A stretch of DNA of 64,000 nucleotides from JACVRM01 sp046262315. Its GTDB lineage: Bacteria > Actinomycetota > Thermoleophilia > Gaiellales > Gaiellaceae. Under the pieces are notes generated by a model. It searched no databases. It was not told the origin of the DNA and was given only the letters and a program-made list of their open reading frames with translations. Location: the NCBI GenBank assembly GCA_046262315.1, contig JBHEMZ010000084.1:12720-76719 (forward strand), read 5' to 3'. Of the stretch, positions 25,639-34,591 are shown in pieces (the first letter of the stretch is position 1; every line of letters begins with the position of its first letter). The translations under genes and the position numbers were made by a program.

Positions 25639-26963
25639 AGCGCGCGCTCGACCTCGCCGACGCGGCGCGCCTCGGTGAAGAGGATCACGCGGTCGCCCGG
25701 CTCGAGCACGTCGTGGCCGCGCGGGAAGAAAGCGCGGCCGTCGCGGACGATGGCGCCGATCACGATGCCGGTCATCGGCAGCTCCCGGAACGGCTTGCCG
25801 ACCAGCTCGCTGTCGTCGCGCACGACGATGTCGACCACCTCGTAGCGGTCGCCCTCGAACATCGCGACCTGCTGGGTGCGCGGGTCGTGCGTGAAGCGAA
25901 CGATCTCCTCGGCGGTCAGACGCCGCGGGTCGATGGCGACGTCCACGCCAGCCTGCTCGAAGACACGAATCGAGACCGCCTCGTGCGCGATCGCGATCGT
26001 CAGCGAGACTCCGTGCAGCCGCGCGAGCGTCGCCGCGTAGAGATTCTTCGCATCGTCGCGCATCGCGAAGATTGCCGCCTCGGCGTCGCCGATCCGCTCG
26101 CGGGTCAGAAAGTCCGGGTCGAAGCCCGTCGTGCGCAGGACTCGCGCGTCGGGCAGGGCGTCCGCGATCACGCGCGCCCGGTCGGCGTCCGCCTCGAGGA
26201 TGCGCACGCCGATGCCCTCCTGGAGGAGCAGCCGTGCGGCGGCCGTCCCCGCCTGGCCGCACCCGAAGATGACCACGTCCTCGACCCGCTTGCGCCCGCG
26301 CGTGACGAGGTCGCTCCATTCGCGCGCGGCGGCCGGCGAGCCGATCACGACGATCCGGTCGCCGGCCTGGATCGTCTCGACACCGCGGGGCAGGATCTGC
26401 CGGTCGCCGCGGATGATCCCGACGACGCGGGAGTCGCCGGGCAGGCGTGCGTCGCGGAGCGGCACGCCGATCGCGTCCGGCCGCCGTGAATCGGTCGCGA
26501 CCTCGAGCTCCACGATCTGCACCTGCCCGCCTGCGAAGACGTCCGTCTGCTTGGCCGCGGGGACGCCGATGTTCTGAGAGATGGCGTGAGCGGTTTCCTC
26601 CTCGGACGAGACCATGTGGTCGAAGTCGAGCTCGCGCTCGCGCCAGACGTCGAGGTACTCGATGTTCCCGGTGCGGACGATCGTCTTCGTCTCAGGCGAG
26701 AGGCGGCGGCACAGCAGGGCCGCGATGATGTTGATCTCGTCGCGCGACGTGCAGGTAATGAACAGGTCGGCATCGCGCACGCCGGCGTCGAGCAGCGTCC
26801 GGCGGCTGGCCCCGTTGCCCTCGATCGCATTCACGTCGTAGCGGTAGGCGAGCGCGCCCAGACGACCCGAGTCGACATCCAGGACCGTGACGTCGTGCTC
26901 GTCGTGGAGCGCCTCCACGATCGTCGTGCCGACCTGGCCTGCGCCGATGACGAAGAGCTTCAT
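25635..26963 (-). CDS. trkA: Trk system potassium regulator TrkA (two RCK repeats)
   Basis: 442 residues with two TrkA_N/TrkA_C units. The first begins MKLFVIGAGQVGTT (nucleotide-binding GxGxxG), the second at DVVIFGCGQAGTAAARL (~225). Gates TrkH in response to NAD(H)/ATP and possibly cyclic di-AMP through the RCK_C parts. ATG 26963 is chosen because it gives the exact TrkA N-terminus. Transcribed away from the KimA-like gene that begins 64 bases away on the other strand; a TAGCCT box occurs 14 bases upstream of the ATG on this strand. Confidence 0.94.
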   Translation of the reverse strand: MKLFVIGAGQVGTTIVEALHDEHDVTVLDVDSGRLGALAYRYDVNAIEGNGASRRTLLDAGVRDADLFITCTSRDEINIIAALLCRRLSPETKTIVRTGNIEYLDVWRERELDFDHMVSSEEETAHAISQNIGVPAAKQTDVFAGGQVQIVELEVATDSRRPDAIGVPLRDARLPGDSRVVGIIRGDRQILPRGVETIQAGDRIVVIGSPAAAREWSDLVTRGRKRVEDVVIFGCGQAGTAAARLLLQEGIGVRILEADADRARVIADALPDARVLRTTGFDPDFLTRERIGDAEAAIFAMRDDAKNLYAATLARLHGVSLTIAIAHEAVSIRVFEQAGVDVAIDPRRLTAEEIVRFTHDPRTQQVAMFEGDRYEVVDIVVRDDSELVGKPFRELPMTGIVIGAIVRDGRAFFPRGHDVLEPGDRVILFTEARRVGEVERAL

Positions 26964-27015
26964 ACCGCGGGGCGGGAGGCTAGCGCGCCGCGGGGTCGCC
27001 GGCGGGCGACGTGCG

Positions 27016-27021
27016 TAGAGT
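27016..27021 (+). promoter_or_regulatory. -10 box TAGAGT for the first KimA-like permease
   Basis: TAGAGT ends 7 bases before GTG 27028. Confidence 0.5.
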
Positions 27022-27027
27022 CCCGCC

Positions 27028-28932
27028 GTGCCTCGGCGGCGGCGGCAGCAGCAGAGCCTCGAGCGGGTGCTCGGCTCCCCGGCTCTCTTCGCGACCGCGT
27101 ACGGCAACGTCGGCTCCTCGATCTACTACGCACTCGGTGTCACCGCGGCGTTCGCGCTGGGGCTGACACCACTGATCTTCGTGATCGCGGGCGTGATCTT
27201 CGTCTTCACCTCGCTCACCTACACGGAGGGCACAGTGCGCTTCCCGGAAGCGGGCGGCTCGTCGAGCTTCGCGCGTCACGCCTTCGACGAGCTCGTCTCG
27301 TTCGGGGCCGCCTGGGCGCAGATGCTCAACTACATCATCACGATCGCCATCTCGGCGTTCTTCGTGCCGCACTACCTGTCCGTCTTCTGGGAGCCGTTGC
27401 GCGAGAACCCCTGGGACGTCGTCGGCGGAGCCTTCGTGATCGCCGCGCTCGTGGCGCTGAACGTCGTGGGCGTCAGGGAGGCGGCGCGACTCAACATCGT
27501 GCTTGCCGTCGTGGACTTCGCCACGCAGCTCCTGCTCGTACTGCTCGGCTTCGTGCTCGTCTTCAGCCCTTCGACGCTCGTCGACAACGTCGATTTCGGG
27601 GTGGCTCCGACCTGGAGCCAGTTCCTGCTCGCGATCCCGATCGGGATGATCGCCTATACCGGGCTCGAGACCATCTCGAATCTGGCCGAGGAGACACGGA
27701 ACCCGCCGCGCGACGTGCCCAACGCGTACAAGGGCGTCGGCGCAGCCGTCTTCGCCATCTACCTGACGCTGCCGCTGATCGCGCTCTCGGCGCTGCCTGT
27801 GAAGCGCGAGGGCGGCGAGTTCCGCACGCTGCTCGGCGAGGCGCCCGACGACGGTGGGTTCCAGAACGACCCTGTGCTCGGCGTCGTCCAGAACCTCGGT
27901 CTCGACGATGGCAGGCTCCTGGACGGACTCGAGATCTACGTCGGGGTGCTCGCGGCGACCATCCTCTTCGTGGCCACGAACGCGGGGGTGATCGGCGCCT
28001 CGCGCATCACCTACGCGATGGCGAGCTACCGGCAGCTTCCGGAGGTCTTTCGCCGCCTGCATCCACGCTTCAAGACGCCGTGGCTGTCGCTCGTCGTCTT
28101 CGCGGGGCTGATCTCGATCCTCACGCTGCTGCCGGGAGAGACGACGTTCCTCGGCACGATGTACTCCTTCGGCGCGATGCTCTCCTTCACCGTCGCACAC
28201 GCGTCGATCGTCGGTCTCCGCTGGCGCTTCCGCGACGAGGAGGTGGCCTACCGCGCGCGGCCCAACCTGCGCTTCCGCGGCGTGGACTGGCCGCTCTTCG
28301 CGTTCGTCGGGGGGCTCGGCACCGCGGTTGCGTGGTTGGTCGTGGTCGTGCAGGAGGAGGCGACGCGCTGGGCCGGGCTGGGCTGGCTCGCCATCGGCTT
28401 CGCCTTCTACGTCGTGTACCGGCGCCGCTTCGTGCGCGTCCCCGTGCGTGAGGTGGTGCGCGCGCCGGCGCTCGTGCTCGGACCGTCGCTGACCGTGGAG
28501 TATCGAACGATCATCGTGCCGGTCGTGCGGTCGGCGGAGGCGGAGGAGGCGCTGGTCGCCGCCGCGCGCCTCGCGTCCGAGCGCGGCTCGCGGATCGCGG
28601 CCCTTCACGTCATCGAGGTGCCGCTGCACCTGCCGCTCGACGCCCCGCTTCCCGAGGAGGAGGCCGAAGCCGACGTCCTGCTCGACGACGCCGAGGCGAT
28701 CGTGGAGCGCTACGGCGTGCCGGTGATCGGCCGCGTCGCGCGGGCGCGCAGCGCCGGGCCGGAGATCGTCGCCGAAGCGGAGCGGCGGAATGCGGAGCTG
28801 ATCGTGGTCGGTGCGCCGCGCCGGCGGCGCTTCGGCCAGTTCCAGCGGGAGCTGTTCGGGCGGACCGTCGACTACGTGCTGAAGGCGAGCCCCTCGCGGG
28901 TGCTCGTCGCGGCGGGGAAGCGGGCCGCGTGA
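27028..28932 (+). CDS. APC-family permease with C-terminal USP domain (KimA-like)
   Basis: 634 residues. About 12 membrane helices with APC motifs (GSSIYYALGVTAAFALGL near the start, TGLETISNLAEETRNPPRD in the middle), then a cytosolic universal-stress-protein domain of ~140 residues (IIVPVVRSAEAEEALVAAA, ending SRVLVAAGK). KimA proteins of this architecture are K+/H+ symporters controlled by cyclic di-AMP; amino acid transport is the alternative. The position among trk genes favours potassium. Its stop overlaps the start of the next small gene (GTGA). Confidence 0.85.
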   Translation: MPRRRRQQQSLERVLGSPALFATAYGNVGSSIYYALGVTAAFALGLTPLIFVIAGVIFVFTSLTYTEGTVRFPEAGGSSSFARHAFDELVSFGAAWAQMLNYIITIAISAFFVPHYLSVFWEPLRENPWDVVGGAFVIAALVALNVVGVREAARLNIVLAVVDFATQLLLVLLGFVLVFSPSTLVDNVDFGVAPTWSQFLLAIPIGMIAYTGLETISNLAEETRNPPRDVPNAYKGVGAAVFAIYLTLPLIALSALPVKREGGEFRTLLGEAPDDGGFQNDPVLGVVQNLGLDDGRLLDGLEIYVGVLAATILFVATNAGVIGASRITYAMASYRQLPEVFRRLHPRFKTPWLSLVVFAGLISILTLLPGETTFLGTMYSFGAMLSFTVAHASIVGLRWRFRDEEVAYRARPNLRFRGVDWPLFAFVGGLGTAVAWLVVVVQEEATRWAGLGWLAIGFAFYVVYRRRFVRVPVREVVRAPALVLGPSLTVEYRTIIVPVVRSAEAEEALVAAARLASERGSRIAALHVIEVPLHLPLDAPLPEEEAEADVLLDDAEAIVERYGVPVIGRVARARSAGPEIVAEAERRNAELIVVGAPRRRRFGQFQRELFGRTVDYVLKASPSRVLVAAGKRAA

Positions 28933-29108
28933 GACGCGCGACGATCGTCCTCTCAGTGCTGCTCGTCGCCCTCGGCGTGGCCGTCGTCGTGCGCACGGCG
29001 CTGGCAGGAGCCGGTGCGGAACCGGCCTTCGGCTACGTCTTCGGAGCGGCGCTCGCCCTGGCGGGCGCGGCCCGCCTCTATCTAGCCATCGCTCGAAGGG
29101 GAGCCTAG
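28929..29108 (+). CDS. Small membrane protein, 59 residues
   Basis: Starts at GTG 28929, overlapping the stop of the preceding permease (GTGA), and ends at TAG 29106-29108. The protein begins MRRATIVLSVLLVALG and has two predicted helices (IVLSVLLVALGVAVVV and YVFGAALALAGAARLYLAI) with a positive C-terminus (ARRGA). The tight coupling supports translation. Possibly an accessory subunit of the APC transporter. No family was recognised. The stop lies within the left arm of the inverted repeat that encloses the following leader. Confidence 0.65.
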   Translation: MRRATIVLSVLLVALGVAVVVRTALAGAGAEPAFGYVFGAALALAGAARLYLAIARRGA

Positions 29109-29296
29109 TGCCCCTCCAGGCAATGCTCGCCGGCTTCTGGCCCGCGATCACGCGGCGCGAGAGTCCACCCTCCTCCTTGCCAAGGTATCCGACCTTGGCC
29201 GCGGACGAGTGCGGCCTCTCGCTTGGTGCTCGCGACCCAGACGCTCGACAGCTCTCGCGACCCAGACGCTCGACAGCATCACTGAAGGGGCACTAG
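29105..29296 (+). promoter_or_regulatory. Structured leader RNA that sequesters the SD of the second KimA-like gene
   Basis: CTAGTGCCCCT (29105-29115) and AGGGGCACTAG (29286-29296) form a perfect 11-bp closing stem. The right arm contains the Shine-Dalgarno AGGGG, ending 7 bases before GTG 29298. Inside are CCGCG/CGCGG (29142-29155), GCGAGAG/CTCTCGC (29157-29163 with 29216-29222), nested CCAAGGT/ACCTTGG (29180-29198) and a tandem 25-base repeat. The left-arm CCCCT can alternatively pair with AGGGG at 29098-29102. This looks like a switch or riboswitch. No known class was recognised. Confidence 0.55.
29229..29276 (+). repeat. Tandem direct repeat, two 23-base copies with 25-base period
   Basis: Identical 23-base units at 29229-29251 and 29254-29276, each beginning CTCGCGACCCAG, separated by two bases. 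Located inside the structured leader. Confidence 0.8.
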
Positions 29297-29297
29297 C

Positions 29298-31244
29298 GTG
29301 GCCCGTAAGCTCCCCGTCCTCGAGCGCGCGCTGGACGTCCCGTCGCTGGCCGCCGTTGCGTACGGCGAGATCGCCTGCTCGCTCTACTTCGCGCTCGGCG
29401 TCGTTGCCCTGCACGCGCTCGGGCTGACCCCGTGGGTGCTGCTGGTCGTCGGCTTGCTCTTCCTCGTCGTCGCCGCTTCCTACGCGGAGGGGACGGCCGC
29501 GATCCCTGAGACGGGCGGCGCGGCCATGTTCGTGCGCCGCGCGTTCAACGACCAGGCCGGCTTCCTGACCGGCTGGGTGCTCTTCCTCGACTACCTGATC
29601 GTCATCGCGCTCGCGGCGCTCTTCGCGCCGCACTACCTGGGGCACGCGGTCGGCTGGCAGGGCGTCACGCATGAGCCGTGGGACGTGGTCGCAGGCGTCG
29701 GCGTCATCCTCGGCGTGGCGGCAGTGCGCCTCGTGCGCCGGCCCGGCCTCTACGGGCTCGCCGTCGTCATTGCCGGCGTCGCGTTCGCCGTCCACCTGGG
29801 GCTGATCGTGCTCGGTGGCATCTTCTTGCTCTCGAGGGAGGGCTTGGGAGCGGGCGTGTCGCTCGGGGAGGCCCCGTCGTGGCACTCGATCGCCTTCGCG
29901 CTGCCCCTCGCCATGCTCGCCTACACCGGGCTCGAGACGGTCGCGAACCTGGCCGCCGAGACACGAGCTCCCGGCCGGACGCTGCCGCGCAGTCTCTTCT
30001 TCGGCATCGGCGCGGCGGTTGCGGTCTCCGTCGCGGTCGGCGCAATCGGCGTCTCGGCCTTCCCGGCGCACCCCGAGTCGGGCGGGCCAGGCGGCTGGGC
30101 GAGCGACCTCGGCGTGGACTGGCTGGAGGCGCCGCTCGTCGGGATCACGGTCGCGCTCGGCTCGTCGAGCCCGCTGCCGGGCGGCCTCGTCGACGTGCTG
30201 CGCGTGGTCGTCGGCGTCAGTGGCACATTCGTGCTGATCGCCGCCGTCACGACGTCGATCTCGGGGGCTGGCCGGCTCGCTTACTCGCTCGGGAAGCACG
30301 ACATGCTTCCGCACGCGTTCGCGCGCCTCAACCGGCGAACGCTGATGGCGCCTGCGGCGATCGTCTCGACCGCCCTGATCGCGTGCGGCCTGCTGGTCGT
30401 TGCGGTGGTGGCCGGCCGCGAGGTCCGCTTTTTGGCGAGCCTGTTCTCCTTCGGCGTCCTGCTGGCGTTCACGGCCGCGCAGGTGGCGGTGATCCGCCTG
30501 CGGTTCACCGAGCCGGACCTCGAGCGGCCGTTCCGAGCGCCGTTCGAGCTCTCCTGGCGGGGGACGCGGGTGCCGCTGCTCGCACTCGTGGGCGTGCCGC
30601 TCACGTTCGCCGTGTGGATCGTGGCGCTCGTCACCCACCCGGCGCCGCGCATCGTCGGGCCGCTCTGGCTGCTTGCGGGCATCGCGATCTTCGTGCTCGT
30701 GCGGCGCTCGCAGGGCGAGCCCGTGCTCGGCCGGGTGACGCTCTCCGCCGGGGATCTCGACCCCGCCGAGGAGGGCGCCTACACGCGCATCCTCGTCCCG
30801 CTCAAACTCGGCCCGATCGGCGACGAGGTGCTCGCGACGGCGATCCGACTCGCTGAGGAGCGGAACTCTGCCGTGCGCGTGCTCCACGGTATCTCGGTGC
30901 CGCTCTCGCTTCCGCTCGAGGCCCAGCTGCCGGACTTGGATGAGCGCGCCTGGGCGTCTCTCGGTGAAGCGCGCGAGCTTGCGGCCGAGCACGGCGTCGA
31001 GATCGAGACCGAGACGGTGCGCACGCGGGCCTTGGGCGAAGCGATCGTCGAGCAGGCTTACGAGTGGGACGCCGACCTGATCCTCATGGGCTCGCATCCC
31101 CGCTGGCGACGGCAGGCGCGCTTCTTCAGCCCCACTGTCGACTACGTCCTGCGCAAGGCACCCTGCGAGGTGATGGTGATCGCCTACCCGCAGGGGGTGC
31201 TGGAGGAAGAGGAGGCGCAGGCATCCGCTACGCTCGCGACATGA
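29298..31244 (+). CDS. Second APC permease with USP domain (KimA-like)
   Basis: 648 residues, same architecture as the first: 12-helix APC domain (YGEIACSLYFALGVVALHALG; AYTGLETVANLAAETRAPG) followed by a USP-like domain with ILVPLKLGPIGDEVL and LILMGSHPRWRR. The two are clear paralogs but diverged. The GTG 29298 start has an AGGGG Shine-Dalgarno inside the leader stem described above. The stop overlaps the ATG of the following trkA-type gene (ATGA), so transporter and regulator are co-translated. Confidence 0.86.
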   Translation: MARKLPVLERALDVPSLAAVAYGEIACSLYFALGVVALHALGLTPWVLLVVGLLFLVVAASYAEGTAAIPETGGAAMFVRRAFNDQAGFLTGWVLFLDYLIVIALAALFAPHYLGHAVGWQGVTHEPWDVVAGVGVILGVAAVRLVRRPGLYGLAVVIAGVAFAVHLGLIVLGGIFLLSREGLGAGVSLGEAPSWHSIAFALPLAMLAYTGLETVANLAAETRAPGRTLPRSLFFGIGAAVAVSVAVGAIGVSAFPAHPESGGPGGWASDLGVDWLEAPLVGITVALGSSSPLPGGLVDVLRVVVGVSGTFVLIAAVTTSISGAGRLAYSLGKHDMLPHAFARLNRRTLMAPAAIVSTALIACGLLVVAVVAGREVRFLASLFSFGVLLAFTAAQVAVIRLRFTEPDLERPFRAPFELSWRGTRVPLLALVGVPLTFAVWIVALVTHPAPRIVGPLWLLAGIAIFVLVRRSQGEPVLGRVTLSAGDLDPAEEGAYTRILVPLKLGPIGDEVLATAIRLAEERNSAVRVLHGISVPLSLPLEAQLPDLDERAWASLGEARELAAEHGVEIETETVRTRALGEAIVEQAYEWDADLILMGSHPRWRRQARFFSPTVDYVLRKAPCEVMVIAYPQGVLEEEEAQASATLAT

Positions 31245-31669
31245 AGGCCGTCGTGATCGGCTGCGGCCGTGTCGGCTCTTCGGTCGCGAAGGCGCTCCAC
31301 CGGGACGGCTGGGAGGTCGTGGCGGTGGATGAGAAGGAGGACGCGATTGGCCGACTCGGCGAGGACTGGCGCGGAGGGTTCGTCGTCGGTCACGGGATGG
31401 ACATGACGACCCTGCGCGACGCGGGAATCGAGGACGCGGAAGCCGCGGTGGTCGCAACGGATGGCGACAACACGAACATCGTGCTCGGGCAGGTGCTTCA
31501 GAAGCGTTTCGACGTCGGCTGTGTCGTCGTCCGCGTGCTCGACCCGGCCCGCGCAGAGCTCTACACGACGCTCGGGCTGCGGATCGTGTGCCCGACCTCG
31601 AACGCGATCTCGGTGCTCATCGAGGCGGCCCGCTCCTGCGAGGCGCGCCCGGACCGGGCTGCGACGTGA
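31241..31669 (+). CDS. TrkA_N-only potassium regulatory protein
   Basis: 142 residues, starting MKAVVIGCGRVGSSVAKAL with a GxGxxG dinucleotide motif and ATDGDNTNIVLGQV later in the fold. Only one RCK nucleotide-binding domain is present; the RCK_C ligand domain is lacking. The overlap with both neighbours (ATGA before, GTGA after) suggests that it forms a complex with the next protein. Confidence 0.85.
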   Translation: MKAVVIGCGRVGSSVAKALHRDGWEVVAVDEKEDAIGRLGEDWRGGFVVGHGMDMTTLRDAGIEDAEAAVVATDGDNTNIVLGQVLQKRFDVGCVVVRVLDPARAELYTTLGLRIVCPTSNAISVLIEAARSCEARPDRAAT

Positions 31670-32331
31670 TGTACGTCCTCATCGTAGGCGGCGGCAAAGT
31701 GGGTGCGAACGTCACGCGCAGCCTGCTCGAGCTGGGCCACGAGGTGACGCTGATCGAGCAGCGACGTGACCGTTACGAGAGGCTCGAAAACGAGTTCGAG
31801 CACCGGGTGCAGGTCGGGGACGCCACGGAGCTCTTCGTGCTCGAGCGCGCGGGCATCCGGCGGCCGCCGGACGTCGTCGTGGCCGTGACGGGCGACGACG
31901 AGGACAACATCATCATCTGCCAGATCGCGCGCGAGCACTACGGCGTCGAGAAGGTGATCGCGCGCGTCAACGACCCGCGGAACCAGGAGCACTTCGACCT
32001 GCTCGAGATCTCGCCGACCGTCTCGGCGACCGAGAACGTGATGGCCATGATCCAGCACGAGGTCCCCGAGCACAAGCTCGTCCACCTGTTGCAACTCCGC
32101 CGTGAGAATCTCGAGATCGTCGAGGTGCAGATCGACAAGGACTCGGCAGCCGACGGCAAGCGCGTCGACCGGATCTCGCTGCCCGACGGCTCGCGGCTCA
32201 TCTGCGTCATGCGCGAGGGTCGCACGGAGATCGCCGACGGCTCGACCGAGCTGCGCGGCGGCGACCAGGTGCTCGCGGTGCTCGAGCCCGGCAAGGAGGA
32301 CGAGCTCCGCCGGGTACTGCTCAAGCGCTAG
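31666..32331 (+). CDS. TrkA-family potassium regulator with RCK_C domain
   Basis: 221 residues: TrkA_N domain beginning YVLIVGGGKVGANVTRSL and RCK_C domain from about 140 (IDKDSAADGKRVDRISLPDG). The start GTG 31666 overlaps the previous stop; ATG 31669 is the next possible start and would lose one residue. With the preceding protein it would supply a full regulatory ring for the KimA-like transporters or another K+ channel. Confidence 0.88.
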   Translation: MMYVLIVGGGKVGANVTRSLLELGHEVTLIEQRRDRYERLENEFEHRVQVGDATELFVLERAGIRRPPDVVVAVTGDDEDNIIICQIAREHYGVEKVIARVNDPRNQEHFDLLEISPTVSATENVMAMIQHEVPEHKLVHLLQLRRENLEIVEVQIDKDSAADGKRVDRISLPDGSRLICVMREGRTEIADGSTELRGGDQVLAVLEPGKEDELRRVLLKR

Positions 32332-32376
32332 GGCCAGGCCGCCAACCCTTTAACACGACGCCAACAGGGCCGCCGC

Positions 32377-32382
32377 TACGGT
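32377..32382 (+). promoter_or_regulatory. -10 box TACGGT for the sugar dehydrogenase
   Basis: TACGGT ends 7 bases before GTG 32389. Confidence 0.45.
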
Positions 32383-32388
32383 GGCGGT

Positions 32389-33486
32389 GTGGGTCGCTTC
32401 GTCGCAGTGCTCGCGCCGCTGGCGCTCCTCGTCGCTCTCGCGCTCGGGGCCTCGTCGCGTGCGGGTGCAGAGGCCGAGCAAGCGCGCCTGCGGCTCGTCA
32501 CGGTCAGACGCTTCGACTCGCCGCTGCACCTGGCCTCCGCACGTGGCGTGCGCGGCCGGCTCTTCGTCGTCGAGCAGGCTGGGCGCATCCGCACGATCGT
32601 GAACGGAAAGGTCGTGGCGCGGCCGTTCCTCGACATTCGCTCACGTGTTCTGAGCGGCGGTGAGCAGGGCTTGCTCTCGGTTGCGTTCCACCCTGCGTAT
32701 GCGAAGAGCCGCCGGTTCTACGTCGACTACACCGACCTGAACGGACACACGCGGGTCGTCGAGTACCGGGCGAACCGCGCCGGCACTCGTGCCCTCCCCG
32801 GCACGCGGCGGCAGCTCCTGTTCGTGCGCCAGCCCTACCCGAACCACAACGGCGGCCAGCTCGCCTTCGGGCCGGACGGCGGGCTGTACGTCGGCATGGG
32901 CGACGGCGGTTCGGGAGGCGATCCGGAGAACCGCGCCCAGAACCCGGCCAGCTTGCTGGGGAAGCTGATCCGCATCGATCCGCTGCGGCCTGCCCGACGG
33001 AAGATCGCGGCGCTCGGGCTGCGCAACCCGTGGCGTTTCTCGTTCGACCGGCAGACAGGAGATCTGTGGCTCGGCGATGTGGGGCAGGGCACTTCGGAGG
33101 AGATCGACTACGCGCCGCGCGCGCGACTCGGCGAGCTGCTCAACTTCGGCTGGGACGTCTACGAGGGGCTCACGCCCTTCGAGAACAAGGCGCTGTCGCA
33201 GGGACGGCTCGTCCAACCGGTGCACGTCTACGGCCGGACCGGCGGTTACTCCGTGACGGGCGGCTTCGTCTACCGCGGCTCCGCCATCCCCGGGCTGCGG
33301 GGCCGCTACCTCTTCGGCGACTACGGCAGCGGGAAGATCTGGTCGCTCGCCCTCTCGGGTGGGCAAGCCGAGGTTCGGCGCGAGGCGATCACGGTGCCGG
33401 AGCTCGCCTCGTTCGGCGAGGACCTGCGCGGCGAGCTGTATGCCGTCTCACTCGCCGGGCGCGTGTACCGCATCCTCGGCAGCTGA
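32389..33486 (+). CDS. Secreted PQQ-dependent sugar dehydrogenase-like protein (GSDH/HHIP family)
   Basis: 365 residues with a signal peptide (VAVLAPLALLVALALGASSRAGA). The beta-propeller signature is clear: EQGLLSVAFHPAY, PNHNGGQLAFGPDG and LGLRNPWRFSFDR are hallmark segments of soluble aldose dehydrogenases. Residues that bind PQQ/Ca2+ in the family are in these loops. Likely acts outside the membrane on aldoses. Monocistronic, with a hairpin downstream. Confidence 0.87.
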   Translation: MGRFVAVLAPLALLVALALGASSRAGAEAEQARLRLVTVRRFDSPLHLASARGVRGRLFVVEQAGRIRTIVNGKVVARPFLDIRSRVLSGGEQGLLSVAFHPAYAKSRRFYVDYTDLNGHTRVVEYRANRAGTRALPGTRRQLLFVRQPYPNHNGGQLAFGPDGGLYVGMGDGGSGGDPENRAQNPASLLGKLIRIDPLRPARRKIAALGLRNPWRFSFDRQTGDLWLGDVGQGTSEEIDYAPRARLGELLNFGWDVYEGLTPFENKALSQGRLVQPVHVYGRTGGYSVTGGFVYRGSAIPGLRGRYLFGDYGSGKIWSLALSGGQAEVRREAITVPELASFGEDLRGELYAVSLAGRVYRILGS

Positions 33487-33631
33487 GCGGTCGGCACCGG
33501 TCTTCGGGCCTAGCCGGGTCGCCCGCTCCTTACGTGCGCGTCGGCGCGCTTTCGACACGAAGCCGACACCCACGCGTGCGTTTTTCCTCGTTACGATCGC
33601 AGCGGGGAGGAGGCTCGGGCGCCTGGGCCAG

Positions 33632-33650
33632 CCTGTCCGGAACGGACAGG
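33632..33650. terminator. Bidirectional terminator hairpin
   Basis: CCTGTCCG, loop GAA, CGGACAGG: a perfect 8-bp stem in the gap between two convergent genes (ends at 33486 and 33680). Confidence 0.65.
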
Positions 33651-33679
33651 TCCCTGCCGCGTGGGCGCCCAGCAACGTG

Positions 33680-34579
33680 CTACAAGCGTGTGCTGGCAAG
33701 GGCGATGCTGCGAATCGGATCGTCCCCGAACCATGCCCAGCGGCCATCCGCGAGCCGGCCCGCACAGTAGGGGAAGGTGCGTCGGTGCTCGGCTTCCGAC
33801 TTCCCGCAGCGCAGCTCGGGGTACGCGTCGCGGGCGGTGTCGAGATTGTCGCCCACGCCGACGCCATCCTTGGTCTCCGCGTCGTCCGCGGTGACGATTA
33901 CCCCGTACACCGCTCCGTCCGACAGGAGGAACGAGATGCTGGGGTAGCGCAGGACGGCGTGGGTCTCGCCCGGCGTCTCGATCAGGGGCGGCGCCGAGAT
34001 GCGGGCGAAGTCATCGCCCACCGGCGAGATTGGCGCGGTCGGCGATGGCGTTCCTGCGCCGAAGGCCATGATCACCTCGGCAGGAGCGGCCCCGAGACCG
34101 ATGCCGTCCACCGTTCCCGCGCGAGCATCAATCGACTGTGCCTGCGCCGGTTCGGCGTCGAGCGGGCTCGCCCAGCGCGCGACCGCCCACCCGAGCGGTA
34201 CGAAGGAGAGCGCGACGAGCACGGCACCGATCCGGGTTGAGATGGTCGCGTTTCGCGCGAATGGACCCGCCAGCACGCCTGCCAGGACGAGCAAGGCTGC
34301 AACCAGCGCGAGCGCCAGCACACCGAGTGCCCCGAGCCGGTAGGAGAACGCATTGTGCGCGTCGCCGCCGATCGCCCACGGGGCGGCCGCCGTGATCGGT
34401 AGCGCCGGCGCCCAGGGGCGCGCGACGGCGAGCCCGAGGCCAACCTGGGGTGCGGCGAGCAGGACCACAGACAGCAAGATGGGTAGGTCGCCGAGCGGGT
34501 CGTAGACGCCGGTGAACGCAGTTGTGACGAGCAGGACGTACGCGGCCGAGATACCCGGCCGTTCGGCGAAGGCCCACAC
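33680..34579 (-). CDS. Membrane protein with extracytoplasmic domain, unknown function
   Basis: 299 residues. Five hydrophobic segments in the first ~150 (for example LPILLSVVLLAAPQVGLGLA and LGVLALALVAALLVLAGVLA), then an outward domain of ~145 residues with DGIGLGAAPAEVIMAFGAG, AVLRYPSISFLL and two Cys (LRCGK, PYCAGR) that could form a disulfide. GTG 34579 starts 12 bases after the previous gene on the strand, so it is probably co-transcribed. Not recognised. Confidence 0.65.
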   Translation of the reverse strand: MWAFAERPGISAAYVLLVTTAFTGVYDPLGDLPILLSVVLLAAPQVGLGLAVARPWAPALPITAAAPWAIGGDAHNAFSYRLGALGVLALALVAALLVLAGVLAGPFARNATISTRIGAVLVALSFVPLGWAVARWASPLDAEPAQAQSIDARAGTVDGIGLGAAPAEVIMAFGAGTPSPTAPISPVGDDFARISAPPLIETPGETHAVLRYPSISFLLSDGAVYGVIVTADDAETKDGVGVGDNLDTARDAYPELRCGKSEAEHRRTFPYCAGRLADGRWAWFGDDPIRSIALASTRL

Positions 34580-34591
34580 CGGCGCCGCGCT

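Noticed and set aside
29109..29297. Known ydaO-type c-di-AMP or K+ riboswitch
   Set aside because: The conserved sequence blocks of those classes were not seen; only the position and structure suggest a switch.
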